A stretch of 32,625 nucleotides of DNA from Candidatus Roizmanbacteria bacterium (GTDB lineage Bacteria; Patescibacteriota; Microgenomatia; UBA1406): positions 1 through 32,625 of the forward strand of contig JANLHL010000016.1 of the NCBI GenBank assembly GCA_024654535.1, given 5' to 3'. The notes under the pieces are model-generated. The model saw nothing but the letters and a program-made list of their open reading frames with translations, searched no databases and was not told where the DNA came from. Positions 28,347-32,625 of the stretch are shown here, piece by piece. Within the stretch, counting starts at the first letter, position 1. The number at the start of each line of letters is the position of its first letter. Position numbers and translations under genes: made by a program.

Positions 28347-29732
28347 TTATGCTGCGTTAAACTTCAAAAATCCACCCACTGCATTTTCATAGCGATATGC
28401 AGTTTGTAAAATGAGCTCTTCACTAAACGCTGGTCCGAGGAGCTGAAAGCCAACCGGTAACTTTGTGTCTTCACTGAGTCCGCAAGGCACAGAGAGTGCG
28501 GGAATCCCAGCTATGTTTGTTGGGATGGTAAATATATCCGATAAATACATTTGGAGTGGGTCATTAATTTTTTCACCCAATTTAAATGCAGGCGTTGGTG
28601 ACGTTGGTGCGAGTAGTAGATCTACTTCTTTAAACACTGTGTCAAATTCTTGCTTGATAAGACTACGAATTTTTGTTGCCTTAATATAGTAGGCATCGTA
28701 GTAACCTGCCGACAGAGTGAATGCACCTAACATCATGCGTCGTTTTGCTTCTTCTCCAAATACTGATCGATCATTCCCGAACCGAACACTATCATAACGT
28801 GCGAGATTTGAACTTGCTTCACTTGTGGCAAGTAAGTAGTAAGCTGCAATAGCATAGTCTGTTAACGAAAGCGAAACTTCCTTAAAAGCAATGCCCATTT
28901 CTTTGTATACAGCTATAGTTTCTTGTATTTTTTTCGCTACACTGGGAGTGAGTGAATTCTTAAAATACTCTTTCGGCAAACCTATAACGAGCCCATTTTT
29001 TTTGTCTCGGAGCGTTCGTGTATATTTAGGTATTTTGTGACGTACTGATGTAGCATCGAGTAGGTCATTTCCCGCGATTATTTCGAGTATAATAGCGACA
29101 TCTTCAACAGATTTTCCAATAGGCCCAACAGTATCGAGTGATGACGCATACGCTATACATCCATAACGAGAAGTCAAGCCATACGATACCTTCAATCCTA
29201 CGGTTGAACAAAAAGACGAGGGTAATCGTATCGATCCCCCAGTATCTTCTCCTATATCAAACATACTCATGCCACTTATGACACTCGCTGCGCTTCCGCC
29301 GCTTGAACCGCCTGCAACGTATGCATTATTCCATGGGTTTTTTACAGGACCAAAATCGGAGTTTTCAGTCGATGAACCATGACCCCATGCATCACAGTTT
29401 GACTTGCCGATAAGTATAGCTCCGCTATTTTTGAGTTTTGTGTATACCGTCGCATCATACTGAGGTATGTAATCTTTCAGAATACGAGATCCTGCGGTTG
29501 TTCGGATTCCTTTTGTTAAATATGTGTCTTTCATGGAAAAAGGAATGCCGTATAGCGGCAAAGTCACATCATCCATCGTTTCAGTTTCTTCTGTTTCGGT
29601 AAGTATCGCGTTCACTGTCGGATTGAGCTTTTGAATTCTTGATTGAAAGTACTTAAAAACTTCTTTTTTGGAAATCTGTTTTTTTAAAAGCATCATTCGC
29701 AATTGTGCTATAGAAAGGTGATGAAGTTTCAT
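28347..29732 (-). CDS. gatA: Asp/Glu-tRNA amidotransferase subunit A
   Basis: 'LYGIPFSMKDTYLTKGIRTTAGSRIL', amidase signature 'VAGGSSGGSAASVISGMSMFDIGEDTGGSIRLPSSFC'. ATG 29732 overlaps the gatC stop (ATGA). Confidence 0.96.
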   Translation of the reverse strand: MKLHHLSIAQLRMMLLKKQISKKEVFKYFQSRIQKLNPTVNAILTETEETETMDDVTLPLYGIPFSMKDTYLTKGIRTTAGSRILKDYIPQYDATVYTKLKNSGAILIGKSNCDAWGHGSSTENSDFGPVKNPWNNAYVAGGSSGGSAASVISGMSMFDIGEDTGGSIRLPSSFCSTVGLKVSYGLTSRYGCIAYASSLDTVGPIGKSVEDVAIILEIIAGNDLLDATSVRHKIPKYTRTLRDKKNGLVIGLPKEYFKNSLTPSVAKKIQETIAVYKEMGIAFKEVSLSLTDYAIAAYYLLATSEASSNLARYDSVRFGNDRSVFGEEAKRRMMLGAFTLSAGYYDAYYIKATKIRSLIKQEFDTVFKEVDLLLAPTSPTPAFKLGEKINDPLQMYLSDIFTIPTNIAGIPALSVPCGLSEDTKLPVGFQLLGPAFSEELILQTAYRYENAVGGFLKFNAA

Positions 29733-30037
29733 GGCGCCAGCATCTTCGAAACTGAGAAATAAGCCTTTTTTCCCGGTGTAATATGTAAACCTTTTAAGTC
29801 TTTTATGCATTGTGCCTTTTTTGGATCGTCAGCTCCAAGCACAGTATCAAATGTTACGGTATGTGACGTTCCTTGTATAGTATCAGTTGTTATTTCATTG
29901 AGCTTCTCAACATAGGTGAGAATATCATTTAACTGTAGCTGTAATTTTGATATTTCAGATTCGGAAAGGTTAATTTTCACAAGTCCTGCTAGGTATTCTA
30001 TATCCTTTTTTGATAGTTGTTTATGCTCTCGAGTCAT
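29729..30037 (-). CDS. gatC: Asp/Glu-tRNA amidotransferase subunit C
   Basis: 'KKDIEYLAGLVKINLSESEISKLQLQLNDILTYVEKLNEI'; directly upstream of gatA. Confidence 0.92.
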   Translation of the reverse strand: MTREHKQLSKKDIEYLAGLVKINLSESEISKLQLQLNDILTYVEKLNEITTDTIQGTSHTVTFDTVLGADDPKKAQCIKDLKGLHITPGKKAYFSVSKMLAP

Positions 30038-30803
30038 ACATTTTTTTTAATAAATAAGTCCTGTTATTGGTAATTACTGTATCATCTAAAGGCGTTAGTT
30101 CAACCTCATGATTATACTTCACTGTGAGTGCCTTAGCAATCAAAAAGTCAGCTATTACTGGATTGCGAGGCAACAATGGTCCATGCATGTAGGTTGCAAT
30201 TGTATTATTATATACTGATCCTTCGGTGGCATCGGAATCATTATTTCCATATCCAGAGATAGTGCGTGAGAGCGCATTTTTTTTGTCTAAGAGCATAGTG
30301 CGTCCCCCATGGTTTTCAAATCCTATTAATAATCGATCTTGTTTAGATGGTATATACTTGAGAAGTGCGGGATGGGTAACTTCACAGACGATATCGCCGA
30401 TGAGGCGTTTTGAGGTTTGTGTGCTTTGTTGAGTGTAGATAGGAATGATATTCAATCCAGGTAATTTTTTCTTATCTGCCGTCAAATAGTATTCACCGAG
30501 GAACTGATAGGCACCACAAATGAAAAGCCCTGGGATATGATCTTCAATCATATGGGTAAAGACTTGTTTTTTTTCTCCCTGTAAATCTTTACTTACTATC
30601 TCCTGTTGCCAATCTTCTGCACCGCCCATAAATAGTAGGTCGCATGTCTGTATATCCATTGGAGTACAGGTGGTAGTAAGAGATTTGATTGTTACCGCAA
30701 TATTTCTTTTTTGCGCTCGATTTTTTAATGTGAGTACATTACCTCTATCACCATATGTATTCATAAGATCAAAGTAGAGCCAACCAATAGTAAGATTCAT
30801 CAT
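30021..30803 (-). CDS. CobB/CobQ-like glutamine amidotransferase (GatD-like subunit of lipid II isoglutaminyl synthase)
   Basis: 'LTIGWLYFDLMNTYGDRGNVLTLKNRA', catalytic Cys region 'GLFICGAYQFLGEYY', 'GFENHGGRT', 'ATYMHGPLLPRNPVIADFLIAKAL'. Confidence 0.88.
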   Translation of the reverse strand: MMNLTIGWLYFDLMNTYGDRGNVLTLKNRAQKRNIAVTIKSLTTTCTPMDIQTCDLLFMGGAEDWQQEIVSKDLQGEKKQVFTHMIEDHIPGLFICGAYQFLGEYYLTADKKKLPGLNIIPIYTQQSTQTSKRLIGDIVCEVTHPALLKYIPSKQDRLLIGFENHGGRTMLLDKKNALSRTISGYGNNDSDATEGSVYNNTIATYMHGPLLPRNPVIADFLIAKALTVKYNHEVELTPLDDTVITNNRTYLLKKMYDSRA

Positions 30804-31351
30804 TTTATATCTATATATTCCTGTATAAACTGTTCGTGTATTCCTACCTTTTGTAACTGTTTCTTTGTTAATGCATTTTCTTTAAATAGGTGTTTAAATC
30901 CCTGAACAGTTTCACGTATTTCAGATGGAAAGACTATCCATTTTGTCGTTTCCTCACAATGAAAATCGGGCCGAAAATGTGTATTTGGTTTTACAAAGAC
31001 CGATGCGCTTACAATTGTGAGTGGTTTTCTGTCTCGTACTATATCCATAGCCTTAATAAATGAGTCGCCTGTATCTGATACATCATCGACAAGGAGTATC
31101 CGTTTGTTGGCTATGTCAGCGGCAAAGCTTTCAAGGAGTCTAACTTCTTGCTTGTTTGTGTAGTGTGTGTAAGAAGACAAGTTCAATATAAGTATTGGCA
31201 GATCGAGAAAATCAGTTAGCATATGTCCTATTGAAAGTCCTCCTCGTGAAATTGCAACAATATAATCATACGGACCTTTTTCTTTGACTTTTTTTGCTAA
31301 CCTGAAGGCGAGCATGTGGAGAGTTTCCCAAGATACTGCGTAAAAATGCAT
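30800..31351 (-). CDS. Phosphoribosyltransferase (xanthine/hypoxanthine PRT-like)
   Basis: 'YDYIVAISRGGLSIGHMLTDFLDLPI' and PRPP-binding 'RILLVDDVSDTGDSFIKAMDIV'. Confidence 0.88.
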   Translation of the reverse strand: MHFYAVSWETLHMLAFRLAKKVKEKGPYDYIVAISRGGLSIGHMLTDFLDLPILILNLSSYTHYTNKQEVRLLESFAADIANKRILLVDDVSDTGDSFIKAMDIVRDRKPLTIVSASVFVKPNTHFRPDFHCEETTKWIVFPSEIRETVQGFKHLFKENALTKKQLQKVGIHEQFIQEYIDIK

Positions 31352-31417
31352 GTATGTAGTATACAGACAAATTTAATGGATTTCTAAGTATTTATACCCA
31401 TTATTCATGTTTTTCCA

Positions 31418-31446
31418 TTGACATATATTTTAAATTGGTGAATAAT
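31418..31446 (+). promoter_or_regulatory. mraZ promoter, -35 TTGACA / 17-nt spacer / -10 AATAAT
   Basis: TTGACA 31418-31423, AATAAT 31441-31446; the only perfect consensus -35 noted at a gene start in the window. Confidence 0.75.
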
Positions 31447-31475
31447 GGATGTTAATGGTGTTTTTTGGTGAATAT
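31436..31475 (+). promoter_or_regulatory. Four 10-bp-phased TGG(T/A) direct repeats, putative MraZ operator
   Basis: TGGTGAATAA / TGGATGTTAA / TGGTGTTTTT / TGGTGAATAT, contiguous 10-mers spanning the -10 and the first codons of mraZ. Confidence 0.65.
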
Positions 31476-31868
31476 GAAATGAGTTTAACAAGCGGAGCCC
31501 GTTTAGTACTTCCAAAAAAAGTTCGAGAGGCTATTGGCGGCAATGAGTTTGTACTTACGAAGGGGTTTGATGAGTGTTTATTTGGATACGGAGTGGGTGA
31601 TTGGCACCAGAGATCAGCAGAATTTATGAGTCGCTCATTAATAGATACTGAACAGTTGGGTATACGGAGAATGGTTTTCTCTGGAGCTGTCTATATCAAA
31701 TATGATGAACAAGGAAGGTTTGTGCTTCCAAAGCAATTATCAGTGTATGCACACGTAGAGACGTCAGTCGTCATAGCGGGGGTAGGCGACCATTTTGAGG
31801 TATGGGGAGCTGAGAATTGGAAAAAATATATGAGTTCTACACAAAATATAGTTGACCAAAAACTATGA
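31455..31868 (+). CDS. mraZ: Transcriptional regulator MraZ
   Basis: 'VFFGEYEMSLTSGARLVLPKKVREAIGG' and second repeat 'YDEQGRFVLPKQLSVYA'; followed by rsmH. Start 31455 or 31449. Confidence 0.93.
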   Translation: MVFFGEYEMSLTSGARLVLPKKVREAIGGNEFVLTKGFDECLFGYGVGDWHQRSAEFMSRSLIDTEQLGIRRMVFSGAVYIKYDEQGRFVLPKQLSVYAHVETSVVIAGVGDHFEVWGAENWKKYMSSTQNIVDQKL

Positions 31869-32625
31869 CACGTAATTATCATACCCCACTTTTTTTAAAT
31901 GAGATCAGAGAATTGCTACACGAGTATTTAGTTAAGGTGCTCGTCGATGCAACATTTGCAGAAGGAGGACATGGTTTGACATATGCAAAGGAGGGATATA
32001 CGGTACTTGGCATCGAGTACGATAAAGAGTTGTATACGATTTCGAAAAAAAAAGTACAAGATGCAGGAGTAGCTTGCACGCTTGTCAATGGAAATTTTGC
32101 AAATCTTGATACTATCGTAAAAAAGACAGGAATTCGTCGAGTAGATGCTGTGCTTTTTGATTTTGGTATTTCTATGTACCATCTGCGAGCGAGTTCAAGA
32201 GGTTTTACTATGGAGAGTGATCAAAAACTTGATTTGCGAGCAGACTCAACGGCGAAATATACCGGTCGGGATATTATTACAAGTTACTCAAAGGAGCAAT
32301 TACATGAGTGTATTTCTGAAAATATTGAATCTATCGATACTGGGAGACTTGTGGACGCTATTGTCAGCTACAGAGTAAAGAAGGGTATTGCCCGCACCTC
32401 AGATATATGGGCAATAGCACGTGAGTTTTCCAATTCAAAATATGTTCAAGAAGCAGTAGTTCGTGGTCTTTTGCAAGCTCTTAGAATCGAAGTAAATAAG
32501 GAAGAGGAAAATATGAAAATTGGGTTACAGAAGGCAAGTAGTCTTTTGGATGGATCAGGACTCATTATAACGATAACTTTTCATTCACGCGAAGATCGAT
32601 TGGTAAAACTTTTTTTTAAGACATC
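31865..32625 (+). CDS. rsmH: 16S rRNA (cytosine1402-N4)-methyltransferase, partial at window end
   Basis: MTRNYHTPLFLNEIRELL...LVDATFAEGGHGLTYAKEGYTVLGIEYD...VLFDFGIS...RGFTMESDQKLDLRAD...ITFHSREDRLVKLFF; no stop before the window end; ATGA overlap with mraZ. Confidence 0.95.
   Translation, partial: MTRNYHTPLFLNEIRELLHEYLVKVLVDATFAEGGHGLTYAKEGYTVLGIEYDKELYTISKKKVQDAGVACTLVNGNFANLDTIVKKTGIRRVDAVLFDFGISMYHLRASSRGFTMESDQKLDLRADSTAKYTGRDIITSYSKEQLHECISENIESIDTGRLVDAIVSYRVKKGIARTSDIWAIAREFSNSKYVQEAVVRGLLQALRIEVNKEEENMKIGLQKASSLLDGSGLIITITFHSREDRLVKLFFKT

Noticed and set aside
28465-28689. Plus-strand ORFs within gatA/gatB (28465-28689, 27684-27983, 28131-28409)
   Set aside because: Antisense to clear gatA/gatB coding; not supported.

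Overview
The window looks like a compact chromosomal segment of a reduced bacterial genome. Gene content, short core proteins and tight packing suggest Candidate Phyla Radiation/Patescibacteria; this is inferred, no search was run. Code 11 is used, because TGA serves as a stop in several tightly overlapping genes. Gene order: YifB/ComM-like ATPase (-, partial), AI-2E family permease (-), dnaE, F-type ATP synthase operon (atpZ/I-like, B, E, F, H-like, A, G, D, C), pyrG, rplS, yraN, tRNA-Glu(UUC), GNAT, two small membrane ORFs, a zinc-ribbon ORF, HAD hydrolase (-), orphan HTH protein, TM-helix/MscS-like protein (-), short holA-like protein, phosphomannomutase/phosphoglucomutase, PGI/PMI-type isomerase, GAPDH, PGK, PEP synthase, a divergent enolase homologue, PfkB kinase, gatB/gatA/gatC (-), a GatD-like amidotransferase (-), phosphoribosyltransferase (-), mraZ and rsmH (partial). 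No CRISPR array, phage, transposon or defence island was recognised. The most interesting signals are: (1) a recurrent -10 hexamer exactly 6 nt before the start codon at most transcription-unit starts, implying widespread leaderless mRNAs, against one near-perfect Shine-Dalgarno at atpE; (2) four 10-bp-phased TGG(T/A) boxes at the mraZ promoter/start; (3) a long nested inverted repeat upstream of gap; (4) an enolase homologue lacking several catalytic motifs; (5) an ATP synthase delta subunit missing its N-terminal domain; (6) a tRNA-Glu-led cassette of small unknown genes.
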